This document shows, in pieces, positions 26,706 through 36,641 of a stretch of DNA of 45,537 bases. A model generated the notes under the pieces. That model was not told where the DNA came from and did no database searches. It was given only the letters and a program-made list of their open reading frames with translations. Within the stretch, counting starts at the first letter, position 1. Each line of letters opens with the position of its first letter. The stretch is taken from contig CAZLYK010000034.1 of the NCBI GenBank assembly GCA_964563495.1, positions 1 through 45,537 of the forward strand. The letters run 5' to 3'. Source of the DNA: CAZLYK01 sp964563495 (lineage in GTDB: Bacteria; Acidobacteriota; Blastocatellia; RBC074). A program made the translations under genes and the position numbers.

Positions 26706-28304
26706 GTGATTGTTCCGCTCAATGAATACGATTTTCTCAAGCGAGCGCTGGCGGTCTATGGCGATTGCGAAGCGATTGTCTCGGGCGATCTGCGCCTGAC
26801 CTACCGGCAGTTGGGTGAACGGGTTTACCGGTGGGCTCACGCCATGCGCGAGTTGGGAGTCGAAAAAGGCGATCGCGTCGCGATCATCTCACAGAACAGC
26901 CACCGTCTGCTCGACGCCTTTTTCGGCGCCCCGCTGATCGGCGCGATTCTCATGCCGATCAATTTCAGGCTCGTCTCTTCGGACTTCGAATACATTCTCA
27001 ATCACGCCGAAGCCGGGGTGCTGATTGTCGAGGAGGGTCTGACTCAATTGATCGACGAGATCCGCCCGCAATTGAAGACGCTCAAGCATTACCTGATCGC
27101 TTCAGACGGGGGGAGCAATCTGCCGCGGGGCTGGCGGGATTACGAAGCCATGCTCGCCGCCGCTCCTTCGAGCGAACCCGAGCCGGCGAAGATCGACGAA
27201 AATGAGCCGTCGACGTTGCTCTACACATCGGGAACGACGGGCAGGCCGAAAGGCGTCATGGTCACCCACCGCAACCTCTATCTCAACGCGATCAATTCAA
27301 CGATCGAGTTCGGCCTGACGCATTCCGACGTTTATCTGCACACCCTGGCTCAATTTCATTGCAACGGCTGGGGTGTGCCTTACGCCGTCACCGGCGTCGG
27401 GGCAAAACACGTAATCGTCAAAAAATACGAGCCGGCCGAATTCTTCGATCTCGTCGCCCGCGAGCGCATGACTTTCGCCTGTATGCCTCCGACCATGATC
27501 AACATGGCTTTGAATCACCAGATGAGCGCCGCGCAGCTGGCGGACCTGCCGAGAAATGTACGAGTGGCCACGGCCGGATCGGCCCCGCCGATGGCGCTGA
27601 TCAAGGGAATGCAGGAGCGATTCGGCTGGCAGGTGATACAGGTTTACGGGTTGACCGAAACGTCTCCGTTCCTCACCGTCTCAAAAGTTAAACCGCATAT
27701 GAGCGGTTGGCCGGAAGAAGAGAAGCTGCGCGTCCAAACGCGCACCGGTTATCAAATGCTGGGCGTCGAGATTCGCGTTGTCGATGAAAACGGCAAGGAG
27801 ATAGAGCCCGATGGCCGGCAGGTCGGCGAGGTGATTGCACGCGGCAATGTCGTCATGGCCGGATATTGGCGTCAGCCGGAGGCGACCGATGCCGTCATCG
27901 TCGACGGTTGGTTTCACACCGGGGATATGGCGACGATCGATCATGAGGGAATGATCGAGATCGTCGACCGCAAGAAAGACCTGATCATCTCGGGCGGCGA
28001 GAACGTCTCATCGATTGAAGTCGAAGGCATGTTGTACAAACATCCGGCCGTGCTCGAAGCCGCCTGCATCGCGATCCCGGATGAACGCTGGGGCGAGGTC
28101 CCCGCCGCGCTGGTCGTCCTCAAACCCGGAATGACCGCAACCGAAGCGGAGATGATCGAGTTCTGCCGCGCCCACATGGCGCATTTCAAATGCCCTAAAT
28201 CCGTCAGCCTGATCGACGCGCTGCCGCGCACCGCCACCGGAAAGATTCAGAAGAATTTGTTGCGCGACAAATACTGGCAGGGTCGCGGAAAACGCGTCAA
28301 TTGA
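26706..28304 (+). CDS. Acyl-CoA synthetase (AMP-forming, AlkK-like)
   Basis: A 532-aa adenylate-forming enzyme that activates fatty acids to acyl-CoA. The P-loop-like motif LLYTSGTTGRPKGVMVTH is at about 172-190, the VYGLTETSP motif near 318, GWFHTGDMATID near 402, and the C-terminal lysine motif RTATGKIQK close to the end. GTG 26706 is chosen because GGAGG lies 5 nt upstream; an in-frame TTG (26694) overlaps that site. It is divergent from the acyl-CoA dehydrogenase and 7 nt upstream of an ABC ATPase, with which it may be co-transcribed. Confidence 0.92.
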   Translation: MIVPLNEYDFLKRALAVYGDCEAIVSGDLRLTYRQLGERVYRWAHAMRELGVEKGDRVAIISQNSHRLLDAFFGAPLIGAILMPINFRLVSSDFEYILNHAEAGVLIVEEGLTQLIDEIRPQLKTLKHYLIASDGGSNLPRGWRDYEAMLAAAPSSEPEPAKIDENEPSTLLYTSGTTGRPKGVMVTHRNLYLNAINSTIEFGLTHSDVYLHTLAQFHCNGWGVPYAVTGVGAKHVIVKKYEPAEFFDLVARERMTFACMPPTMINMALNHQMSAAQLADLPRNVRVATAGSAPPMALIKGMQERFGWQVIQVYGLTETSPFLTVSKVKPHMSGWPEEEKLRVQTRTGYQMLGVEIRVVDENGKEIEPDGRQVGEVIARGNVVMAGYWRQPEATDAVIVDGWFHTGDMATIDHEGMIEIVDRKKDLIISGGENVSSIEVEGMLYKHPAVLEAACIAIPDERWGEVPAALVVLKPGMTATEAEMIEFCRAHMAHFKCPKSVSLIDALPRTATGKIQKNLLRDKYWQGRGKRVN

Positions 28305-28311
28305 TAAAGAT

Positions 28312-29066
<755 letters not shown>

Positions 29067-29070
<4 letters not shown>

Positions 29071-30620
29071 AGAAAGCCTTTCTCATCCTCCTGATTATGT
29101 TTTGCGCGGCTGCCGGTTTGCGGGCTCAGACCAGGGAACTGCGCTGGGGAGGCGATTCCGAAGGCGGCGCTCCCTATGTTTTTCAGGATCCGAAGAATCC
29201 GCGCCTCGTCATCGGTTACGAAGTCGATCTGGTAGAGGCGGTCGGCCGCCTGCTCGATCGCAAAACCGTCTTCGTCCAAAATCAATGGGACGGGCTGATA
29301 CCCGGCCTCCAACGCGGTAATTACGACCTGGCGATCAACGGCATAGAGATCACCGATGACCGCAAGCAGCAGGTCAACTTCACCATCCCCTATTATGCAA
29401 CGGGTGAGCAGCTCAGCGTGCGGATCGACAACCGGTCGATTACGTCGCTCGCCGATCTCAGAGGCAGGACAGCTGGGACGCTCAAATTTTCGCTGGCGCA
29501 GCGCATCCTCGAGCGCGCCGGCGGGATCAATATCCGGACTTATGACGGGCAGATCAATGTCTATGAGGACCTGGCCAACGGCCGGCTCGATGCGGTCTTG
29601 ATGGATTGGCCGATCGCCGTCTATTACAGCAAGCCCAATCCAAAACTGAAATTTACCGGCTCGACCATCGAGCAGATCCAGTATGGCATCTGCCTGCGCA
29701 AAGACGATGCCGTTCTGCTCAAAGAGGTCAATCAAGCGCTGGTGACCCTGGTCAAATCCGGCGAACTGCGGCGGATCTATGAAAAATGGGGTTTGTGGAA
29801 CTCCGAGACCGAGAATTTGTTCGCCCAAGTTACGCTGCAGCCGGAAAAACAGGCTCAAGCCCTGACCGAATATACGCAGGCCGTGACACGCAAACTGACC
29901 TGGCGTGACCGGTTAAGGCAGTATTGGAGCTATCTGCCGATCCTGATTTTTCAGGGCGCGCCGATGACGCTATTGATTTCGGTGCTCGGCATGGCTCTGG
30001 CGGTAGGGCTCGGTCTGGCGCTGGCGCTCATGAATCTTTATGGTCCGGCGGGCATTTCGTGGGCGGCGAAAGCCTACGTCGAGCTCTTTCGCGGGACACC
30101 GCTTTTGATCCAGCTCTATCTGATCTTTTATGGATTGCCGAGTGCGGGCATCAAGTTAAGCCCGCTGGTTGCGGCGGTTGTCGGACTGGGCCTCAATTAT
30201 GCCGCGTATGAGGCCGAAAATTATCGCGCGGGCATTCAGGCGATTCCGCACGGGCAGATGGAGGCGGCGTTATCGCTCGGTTTGACGCGGGCGCAGGCGC
30301 TGCGTTATGTGATCGTGCCGCAGGCGATGCGTCTGGTGATCCCGCCGGTGACTAATGACTTTATCGCGCTCTTCAAGGATTCATCGATCGTTTCGGTGAT
30401 CACCATGGTCGAGCTGACCAAAGTCTATGGGCAACTGGCTTCGACTTATTATGATTACATCGGCGTCGGGATCCTGACCGCGGCGATCTATTTTTTCATG
30501 GGTTTGCCGTTTGTCAGGTTAGCCCGCTGGGCGGAAAGGCGTATGTCGACGGATAAACGGGTGGTTGTGACCGCGAGGCGCCGCTGGCTCGGCGTCGGCG
30601 CTAAACCCATCGCAGGCTGA
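29067..30620 (+). CDS. Fused substrate-binding protein and permease of an amino-acid ABC importer
   Basis: A 517-aa fusion. A signal peptide (to about LRAQ) is followed by a family 3 solute-binding domain (about 22-255: GGAPYVFQDP, GYEVDLVEAVGRLL, QWDGLIPGLQRGNYDLAING), then a linker and a His/Glu/Gln/Arg-type permease domain (about 290-500) with the EAA loop (AGIQAIPHGQMEAALSLG). As the permease is probably a dimer, two binding domains would be displayed per transporter. Fused forms are known in Gram-positive and some other lineages. No separate binding-protein gene is present nearby, so the fusion is self-sufficient with the ATPase. Confidence 0.92.
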
Positions 30621-30652
30621 GCTATTTTACAAATCACAAAAAGGAGCGCCAG

Positions 30653-31441
30653 ATGAATCGTCGAGAAGTTATCAAGGCCGGACTTGCCGCCGGGGTCGCC
30701 GGCGGAGGCGTTGGCTTGACCGAAGCGGGTGTCGCCGAGGGCAATCATTATTACGAGCTGCGCACCTATGAACTGCGCAATGACATCCAGCCCGCGCGGA
30801 TCAATGAATTTTTCCAAAATCACTTTATCCCGGCGATCAAGCGCCAGGGGGCCGGACCGATCGGGTGTTTCAATGTCATCTCCGGACTGAACAGCCCTTC
30901 ACTGATTGTCGTCATCGATCACAAGTCGCTCACCGAAATGCAGGGCACGGCGGAAAGGCTCGGCTCCGATAAGGAGTTTCTCAAAGGCTGGCAGGTGTTT
31001 GAAGCAGCCGGCGAATTGCCGTACGTACGTTTTCAATCGGTTTTGCTCAGGGCTTTCGATGCGCACCCCAGGATCGAGATCCCCGCGACCGAAACGGGCC
31101 GGCCGCCGCGCGTCTTTGAGCTCAGGACTTATGAGTCTCGCAGTGCTTTCAGCCTGCGCAACAAGATCGAGATGTTCAATCAGGAAGAGATCAAGATCTT
31201 CCGTGATTGCGGCTTTGCCCCGGTCTTTTTCGGCGAGGCGATCTTCGGTACACGCCTGCCTCATCTGACATATCTCGTCGGTTTCGACAACATGGCGGCG
31301 AGAGATAAGGCCTGGGGAACGTTCGTCGCCAGTCCTGACTGGGCTCGGATCAAGGGCAGGGCCGGGTGGACCGATCCGGAAGCGGTCTCGAATATACACG
31401 CTTCGTTTCTGCGCCCGACCGGTTATTCGCAGATTAAGTAA
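30653..31441 (+). CDS. NIPSNAP family protein with Tat-like signal
   Basis: A 262-aa protein with two tandem NIPSNAP domains, beginning YYELRTYELR near residue 33 and FELRTYESR near 157; the second half contains FGTRLPHLTYLVGFDNM and the first lacks that His-Leu pattern. NIPSNAP domains form dimeric ferredoxin-like barrels with unsettled biochemistry. The N-terminus MNRREVIKAGLAAGVAGGG looks like a twin-arginine export signal, as is frequent for acidobacterial NIPSNAP proteins. AAAAGGAG before ATG 30653 is strong. It lies 32 nt after the ABC fusion gene. Confidence 0.88.
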   Translation: MNRREVIKAGLAAGVAGGGVGLTEAGVAEGNHYYELRTYELRNDIQPARINEFFQNHFIPAIKRQGAGPIGCFNVISGLNSPSLIVVIDHKSLTEMQGTAERLGSDKEFLKGWQVFEAAGELPYVRFQSVLLRAFDAHPRIEIPATETGRPPRVFELRTYESRSAFSLRNKIEMFNQEEIKIFRDCGFAPVFFGEAIFGTRLPHLTYLVGFDNMAARDKAWGTFVASPDWARIKGRAGWTDPEAVSNIHASFLRPTGYSQIK

Positions 31442-31442
31442 C

Positions 31443-31454
31443 AGACAGGATTAA
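31443..31454. repeat. Short remnant of the GACAGGATT repeat family
   Basis: AGACAGGATTAA occurs directly before the ROK gene start, between the NIPSNAP and ROK genes. It may serve as part of the ribosome-binding region (AGG) as well as being a relic of the repeat. Confidence 0.35.
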
Positions 31455-31458
31455 TCGT

Positions 31459-32505
31459 ATGAACCAGCAAACCACGCAGTCTTTGGTTATTGGCGTTCAA
31501 TTCGACCATGACAAGATCAGCGCCGCGCTGGTTGATGATCGCGCCCGTGTCATCGCCGAGCAGCAAAAAGAGACGGGTCAGCGCGCGACCCGCGCCGTCG
31601 TCGCGGCGATCACTGAACTGGCGCTCTCGCTCTCTTCCGACAGGGGGCGGGGCAATCGTAAGATCGCGGCCATCGGGATCTCGGTACCGGGAACGATCGA
31701 TCCCCCGACCGGCCGTGTTTCGATTGCCGGGGTCAAAGGCTGGACGCGCGTCGCCTTACGGCAAATGCTCGAAGAATCGTTGACCGAATCGGGGCACGAC
31801 CTTCGTCAGCCGGCGCAGGAAAAGCGTGCTCGCGCCGAGCACGAGGGTTCGCCGCATCCGGAGATAACGATCAACTCGCGCCCGGCGAGCCTGGCCGCGG
31901 GTGAATCCTGGACCGGCGCAGCCCGCGGTAAAAACAACCTGGTCTTTCTCGACATTGGTCAGGAGATCGAAGCCGGCATTCTGGTTGAGGGGCGTGTTTT
32001 GCAGGGAGCCGGCGGGCTGGCCGGCGCGGCCGACTGGCTGGGTCTGAGTGAAAATTTCAAGCCGGAATATAAGTCACGCGGATGTTTGGCGGCCGAAGCG
32101 TCGATCGTTTCGCTCAACCGGAGGGCGATCGAGGAGTGGAGCGGGAGTTCCGGGACGATGCTCGGCAAACTGATCAAATCCGATCTTGCTCAGCTCGACG
32201 CCGTGACGATCATTCGCGCCGCCCGCGGCGGCGACAAGCTCGCCTGCCACGTCGTCAATCAAACGTGTCGCTGGATAGGACGCGGAGCGGCGAACCTGAT
32301 CTCGATTTTAAATCCGGAAGCGATCGTCCTCGGCGGTGAGCTAGGCATGGCGCTCAACCCCTTTATCGACGAGATTCGTGAGGAAGCGCAACTCTGGGTC
32401 GCGCCCGACCTTTTCAGACAATGCCGGATTGTCAGGGCTTCGCTCGGTGATCGGGCTGCGTTGCTGGGCGCTGCTCGATTGGCCTGGAAAAATAGACAGG
32501 ATTGA
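31459..32505 (+). CDS. ROK-family protein with degenerate active site
   Basis: A 348-aa protein of the ROK sugar-kinase/regulator fold: AIGISVPGTIDPPTG near 71-85, the hydrophobic core FLDIGQEIEAGILVEG near 163-178, and a C-terminal LNPEAIVLGGEL. Several conserved residues of active ROK kinases are missing. The phosphate-1 motif reads VQFDHDKI instead of DIGGTKI. The N-D-x-N motif with the catalytic Asp is N139-S-R-P. The zinc-binding His and three of four cysteines are absent, leaving C209. A charged, repetitive stretch (about 110-135) precedes the motif. There is no HTH domain. It is probably not an ordinary sugar kinase. The C-terminal NRQD is encoded by the repeat that follows. Confidence 0.75.
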   Translation: MNQQTTQSLVIGVQFDHDKISAALVDDRARVIAEQQKETGQRATRAVVAAITELALSLSSDRGRGNRKIAAIGISVPGTIDPPTGRVSIAGVKGWTRVALRQMLEESLTESGHDLRQPAQEKRARAEHEGSPHPEITINSRPASLAAGESWTGAARGKNNLVFLDIGQEIEAGILVEGRVLQGAGGLAGAADWLGLSENFKPEYKSRGCLAAEASIVSLNRRAIEEWSGSSGTMLGKLIKSDLAQLDAVTIIRAARGGDKLACHVVNQTCRWIGRGAANLISILNPEAIVLGGELGMALNPFIDEIREEAQLWVAPDLFRQCRIVRASLGDRAALLGAARLAWKNRQD

Positions 32506-32628
32506 CAAGATTTTTGCAGGATTAAACAAGATGATTGAGGGAAAGAAAGTCGAAGTTAGCTACAATCTCACTTTCTTTCAATAGTCTTGTTTAATCCTGC
32601 AAAAAATCCTGTCAATCCTGTCTATTTT
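32489..32628. repeat. Palindromic repeat copy C (family 1), between convergent genes
   Basis: Left arm 32489-32531 and right arm 32585-32628 are reverse complements with one mismatch and a one-base length difference. A second small hairpin, GAAAGAAAGT (32541-32550) with ACTTTCTTTC (32570-32579), sits in the loop. The ROK gene ends inside the left arm, and the convergent M48 gene ends next to the right arm. Confidence 0.92.
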
Positions 32629-33667
32629 ATTGAGAATCGGGTCGCCGCTTGAGAGTCGGTCGAGCCGGCGGAGTTGAATCAGCGGTCGACGAATCGCCTG
32701 ACGAATCGATGGTTGCGTCATCGGTCTGAGTCGACGGGCGGCGCTTGAGCGTCGGGCGTCGATCGTCCGATGCGCCGGCCGAGCGGCTGGCTGCGCTCAC
32801 CGCCAGCAGCCTCGATTTAACCTGATTGAACTCCGAACTGCTCACCTGATATTCGGCGCGATCTGGGAATCTGGCGATCAGTTCCCGGACTTCAATGATC
32901 CGATCGCCGGTCAGTGGATGCGTACTGAAGACTTTGGCCAGGTTTCCCGGCTTCTTCTTGTCCGTCGTTTGCAGCTTCTCAAAAAAGCTGAGCATCGCAT
33001 TCGGGTCGTAGCCCGCCGACCACAGATACTGGGAGCCTAAACGATCGGCCTCTTTCTCTGCGCCGCGCGAAAACTTGAGGAAGGTCAGGGGCACGGCAAT
33101 GCCGGCGACCTGCTGCAGAATGTAACCCGGCAATCCGCCGAAAAAGATCAGCGGAATTGAGGCGTAGTTCAATAACTCACCTTTAGACGCCTGCTCGATC
33201 CCGTGACGGGCGGTCACGTGGGCGATTTCGTGTGCCAGCACTCCAGCCACCTCCGCCTCATTATCCGCCGCTTCGAGCAATCCACGATTGACGTAGAGGA
33301 ACCCGCCCGGCAGCGCAAATGCATTCACTTCGTTGGAATCGATCACCTTGATCGTGAATGGAACTTTGGCGTCCGAATGCAGGACTATGTTCTGCCCGAT
33401 TCGATTGACAAATTCCGTGACTACCGGGTCGGTTATCAATTTGGTCGACTGATCCACTTCGGCCGACAGCTGGCGACCCAAAGCGACTTCGCGGTCAAGC
33501 GAATAGAACGCCAGATTGCCCTTGTTGATGTCGCGTTTCCCAATCAACAAGGGATTGTTCTTATCCTCGAGCGGTTTCTCTTTGCCGTTCTGGGCGAAGA
33601 CAGGTATGGCAATCAACGCTATTGAAAATGTGATCGCAATCGCTCTGCTCAACAATCTTGTTTTCAT
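32627..33667 (-). CDS. M48 family metalloprotease, exported
   Basis: A 346-aa zinc protease of the M48 (HtpX/YfgC/BepA-like) family with a signal peptide (cleavage near VFA/QN). The zinc site HEIAH is at 146-150 (LAHEIAHVTARH), with the third ligand E204 in EKEADRLG. Such enzymes act in periplasmic quality control. The C-terminal about 60 residues are low-complexity with repeated RPTLKRRP blocks. ATG 33667 fits the GAGGGGGAAGAG upstream better than the earlier in-frame start at 33697. It is convergent with the ROK gene across a palindromic repeat. Confidence 0.92.
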   Translation of the reverse strand: MKTRLLSRAIAITFSIALIAIPVFAQNGKEKPLEDKNNPLLIGKRDINKGNLAFYSLDREVALGRQLSAEVDQSTKLITDPVVTEFVNRIGQNIVLHSDAKVPFTIKVIDSNEVNAFALPGGFLYVNRGLLEAADNEAEVAGVLAHEIAHVTARHGIEQASKGELLNYASIPLIFFGGLPGYILQQVAGIAVPLTFLKFSRGAEKEADRLGSQYLWSAGYDPNAMLSFFEKLQTTDKKKPGNLAKVFSTHPLTGDRIIEVRELIARFPDRAEYQVSSSEFNQVKSRLLAVSAASRSAGASDDRRPTLKRRPSTQTDDATIDSSGDSSTADSTPPARPTLKRRPDSQ

Positions 33668-33827
33668 CTCTTCCCCCTCAGCTTTGGACAGCGTCAAGCT
33701 GGTTGTCTTCCTGCTTCAGATTATAGTCCAACAGCAAGGTTTTGGACGTCCGGATCAGCCTATCGGTTGGTAAAACCCACGTTAAATACCTTTCATAATT
33801 ATAGTGGTGGTGCTAGTTTACGCGGAT

Positions 33828-35288
33828 ATGAAACTGACGATTAAGTGGGCGATAGTGATTGTAGCCGGGCTGGTAGTCTATCTGTCACCGGTACCAGAAG
33901 GGATCAAACCGGAGTCGTGGAGGTTGCTGGCGATTTTTGCGGCGACGATTGTTGGGTCGATTGTCCGGCCGGTGCCGGGTGGTGCAATGGTTCTGATTGG
34001 GATTGCGGTCATCGCGCTGACCAGGTCGATGCCGGTCAATGAGGCCTTGGCGAGGACGGTGACGAGCGCGAAGGAGCTTGATACGCTGCGGATCAAATCG
34101 GTTCTGGCCGGGTATGCCGATCCGGTAGTGTGGCTTGTCCTGGCGGCGTTTTTTATGTCGCGGGGGATGATCAAGACGGGGCTCGGGAGGCGGATTGCGT
34201 TGCTCTTCATCCGAGCATTCGGCAAACAATCGCTGGGATTGGGGTATGCGTTGGTCGGAACCGATCTTCTGCTGGCGACGGTCATTCCATCCAACGGAGC
34301 GAGATGTGGCGGGATCACTTTTCCAATCGCCAAGAGTCTGGCCGAAGAGTACGATTCGCGACCCGGGCCGACCGCCAACCGGATCGGCGCGTTTCTCATG
34401 GCATTTGTCTACCAGTGTGAGGTGATCATCTGCGCCATGTTTTTGACGGGGCAGGCTGGGAATCTGATCATTCAGAGGCTGGCCAGACAGCAGACGGGCA
34501 TCGACCTCAATTACACGACCTGGATGGCCGGAGGGGTTGTCCCGGGTCTGGTCTCGTTGGTTGTCACGGGGCTATTGCTCTATCGGATTTACACGCCGGA
34601 GGTCACGCGGACCCCGGGTGCAGCCGATTTTGCCAGGCGTGAGCTGGCTGCGATGGGGGCGACGAGTTTGAGGGAGAAGCTCATGCTGGCGGTCTTCGCC
34701 CTGGTCGCCGTGCTCTGGGCCACGACCAACCGCCTGCACTCGATCGACTATTCAGTCGTCGCTCTCTTGGGGATATGTTTCCTTCTGCTCGGCGGAGTGC
34801 TGACCTGGGGGGATGTCATGAGCGAGCACGCAGCCTGGGACGTTTTCATCTGGTATGGCGGCATGGTCAGGATGGCAGAGGCGCTGGGTGAAACCGGGAT
34901 CACAAAAAGGTTTGCCGAGTTCTCGTCAGGCTTTACTTACGGATGGAAATGGTGGGCGGCGCTGGCACTGCTGGCTTTGGTCTACTTCTACGCTCACTAT
35001 GCCTTTGCCAGCATCTCGGCTCACGCCCTGGCCATGTATCTGCCATTCTTGATCGTCGTCACCGGCGCCGGTTCTCCCTCATTTCTGGCGATCGCCTTCC
35101 TGGCCTACTTTTCGAATCTGTCGGCCGGGCTGACACATTACGGAACTACGCCGGGGCCAATCTACTTCGGCGCCGGCTATCTCTCTCAGCAGAAATGGTG
35201 GAAATTGGGGGCGGTTCTCTCGGTCCCGAATATTTTGGTCTGGACGCTAGTGGGCCTGGTCTGGTGGAAGATCCTGGGCTGGTGGTAG
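33828..35288 (+). CDS. DASS/SLC13-type anion transporter
   Basis: A 486-aa polytopic membrane protein of the divalent anion:sodium symporter family, most like the bacterial and plastid 2-oxoglutarate/malate type. Around 12 helices are present. The TVIPSNGARCGGITFPIAKSL segment (substrate/sodium motif, S/N-x-x) and the second-half repeat SAGLTHYGTTPGPIYFG are both characteristic. The upstream in-frame GTG start (33804) adds only 8 residues; ATG 33828 is preferred. It would import dicarboxylates such as malate or 2-oxoglutarate; the substrate cannot be fixed by eye. Confidence 0.9.
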   Translation: MKLTIKWAIVIVAGLVVYLSPVPEGIKPESWRLLAIFAATIVGSIVRPVPGGAMVLIGIAVIALTRSMPVNEALARTVTSAKELDTLRIKSVLAGYADPVVWLVLAAFFMSRGMIKTGLGRRIALLFIRAFGKQSLGLGYALVGTDLLLATVIPSNGARCGGITFPIAKSLAEEYDSRPGPTANRIGAFLMAFVYQCEVIICAMFLTGQAGNLIIQRLARQQTGIDLNYTTWMAGGVVPGLVSLVVTGLLLYRIYTPEVTRTPGAADFARRELAAMGATSLREKLMLAVFALVAVLWATTNRLHSIDYSVVALLGICFLLLGGVLTWGDVMSEHAAWDVFIWYGGMVRMAEALGETGITKRFAEFSSGFTYGWKWWAALALLALVYFYAHYAFASISAHALAMYLPFLIVVTGAGSPSFLAIAFLAYFSNLSAGLTHYGTTPGPIYFGAGYLSQQKWWKLGAVLSVPNILVWTLVGLVWWKILGWW

Positions 35289-35292
35289 ATCG

Positions 35293-35306
35293 AATAGACA
35301 GGGTTA
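35293..35306. repeat. Short remnant of the GACAGGATT repeat family
   Basis: AATAGACAGGGTTA lies between the convergent transporter and small TPR genes. The TAA stop of the minus-strand TPR gene falls in its last three bases (35304-35306), as with the intact copies. Confidence 0.35.
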
Positions 35307-35621
35307 TGAGATCAAATCCGCCAGTGCCATTTCGAAATCCTGCGCCATTCCGGGGTGCCCGTGGCGGGTAGCGGCGGCGATGCCCTGTTGGTAAGCGTCG
35401 CGAGCCTGATCGAGCTTGCCCAGCCGTTCCAGGGCCTGCGCCAGTTTGCCGTAAGCTGCACCCTGGTCATCGGTCTGGCTCAGGTAAACGCTCAATTCCA
35501 TGACCGCTTCCTCGAATCTTTCGAATTTGAGCAGTTCGTTGGCCAGGCCAAACCGGACGACGGAGTTGTTTGGGTCGTCCTCGAGCATTTTTCTGAAGAT
35601 CTCGATCCGAGCTTCCGCCAT
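35304..35621 (-). CDS. Small TPR protein
   Basis: A 105-aa cytoplasmic protein with about two and a half tetratricopeptide repeats (NNSVVRFGLANELLKFERFE near 18 and AYGKLAQALERLGKLDQARD near 55). Small TPR proteins of this size act as adaptors; the partner is unknown. The AAAGGGGAA sequence upstream of ATG 35621 on the minus strand is a strong ribosome site. It is convergent with the transporter gene. Confidence 0.82.
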   Translation of the reverse strand: MAEARIEIFRKMLEDDPNNSVVRFGLANELLKFERFEEAVMELSVYLSQTDDQGAAYGKLAQALERLGKLDQARDAYQQGIAAATRHGHPGMAQDFEMALADLIS

Positions 35622-35855
35622 GATTCGTTCCCCTTTTGCTCAGAGATATTGTCGCGTTGTCTTGTGCCGCCGGTGATCATAGGCCGAGGCCGGGTCGGGC
35701 GTCAACGCAGAGTTATGACTGACAATTTGTGCAGTTCTGACTTATACTTCCGGTTCAGTGGCCGATAATTTCAAGGTTGTCCCGGGCGGGTACGACTGTT
35801 CGTTTCGAAGCGTCGACAATCAGCCTTCGGTGATCCGAAGAGAAGAGGCATAGTT

Positions 35856-36257
35856 ATGATAAAGACACAGGTTAGTAATCAGGATACGCAAAAGAGTGAG
35901 CCGAAGAATAAACACCCGAAAAGCAAGGGAAAGAAGGACAAGGATGAAAATCTCCTTGTCGGCCGCGTCAAAAAAGCAATCAAGAAGTCGCGACGCAAAC
36001 TGAGCGAGGAGAAGTTCGAGAAGGAGCTCAAGCGGACGATCGCTTTCCTCGAAGAGTTGCAAGTCAAGATCGGGGAATCGAACGGCTCCGATTCGGCGGC
36101 GCCCGCCTCAGATCTGAAGAAAGCCCCGGCCAATAAGAAATCGAACAAAAAAGCCAAACCCGGCAATTCGGGCAAGAAATCCACGGGCGTGGCCAAGAAG
36201 GTCGCTCATGCCGCCAAGACTGAAGTAGCCGCAAAAAAACAGACTCTCACCAAATAG
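35856..36257 (+). CDS. Lys-rich, histone H1-like protein
   Basis: A 133-aa, highly basic, low-complexity protein: a Lys-rich N-terminus (KNKHPKSKGKKDKDE), a short amphipathic helix (about 45-75, KLSEEKFEKELKRTIAFLEE), and an Ala/Lys/Asn-rich tail with KKxxKKAKPG and AKKVAHAAK blocks. The composition resembles H1-like nucleoid proteins of several bacteria, but compositional similarity alone does not establish function. No signal peptide is present. It lies 3 nt upstream of the DUF4031 gene, probably co-transcribed. Confidence 0.7.
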   Translation: MIKTQVSNQDTQKSEPKNKHPKSKGKKDKDENLLVGRVKKAIKKSRRKLSEEKFEKELKRTIAFLEELQVKIGESNGSDSAAPASDLKKAPANKKSNKKAKPGNSGKKSTGVAKKVAHAAKTEVAAKKQTLTK

Positions 36258-36260
36258 AAG

Positions 36261-36596
36261 ATGGCGATTCTGATCGATTCATTTCAAAACGGAGCGCGTG
36301 GACCGCTCAGATTCTGGCGCCGGCGTTGCGGTCATTTGGTCTCGGATAGTTCGCTCGATGAGTTGCACGAGTTTGCCGCCGGCCTGGGTTTGCGCCGTGA
36401 GTGGTTTCAAATCAAATCCATCCCGCACTACGATCTGACCGGAGAACATTATCAACTGGCTTTGGAGCGGGGCGCGATCCTCGTTTCGTCCCGGGAGATT
36501 GTCCGGCGAGCGGTTCGGATCGAGGTCGAGATACTCAGCGCTTATCAGGTCGAGAACCGTGAAATTGACAGTCATTCAAAGCGCGTGATACTTTGA
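36261..36596 (+). CDS. DUF4031 protein
   Basis: A 111-aa protein matching the DUF4031 family: AILIDSFQNGARGP..., WRRRCGHLVSD, the conserved ELHEFAAGLGLRREWFQ segment, PHYDLTGEHYQLALERGAI and a basic C-terminal region. Function is unknown. The family's motifs with conserved His, Asp and Trp suggest an enzyme. It starts 3 nt after the Lys-rich protein and precedes a site-2 protease. Confidence 0.85.
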   Translation: MAILIDSFQNGARGPLRFWRRRCGHLVSDSSLDELHEFAAGLGLRREWFQIKSIPHYDLTGEHYQLALERGAILVSSREIVRRAVRIEVEILSAYQVENREIDSHSKRVIL

Positions 36597-36641
36597 TTAC
36601 TTAAGTATGCTGAGTGAAACAGACAGGAGCCCCTGCGATCG

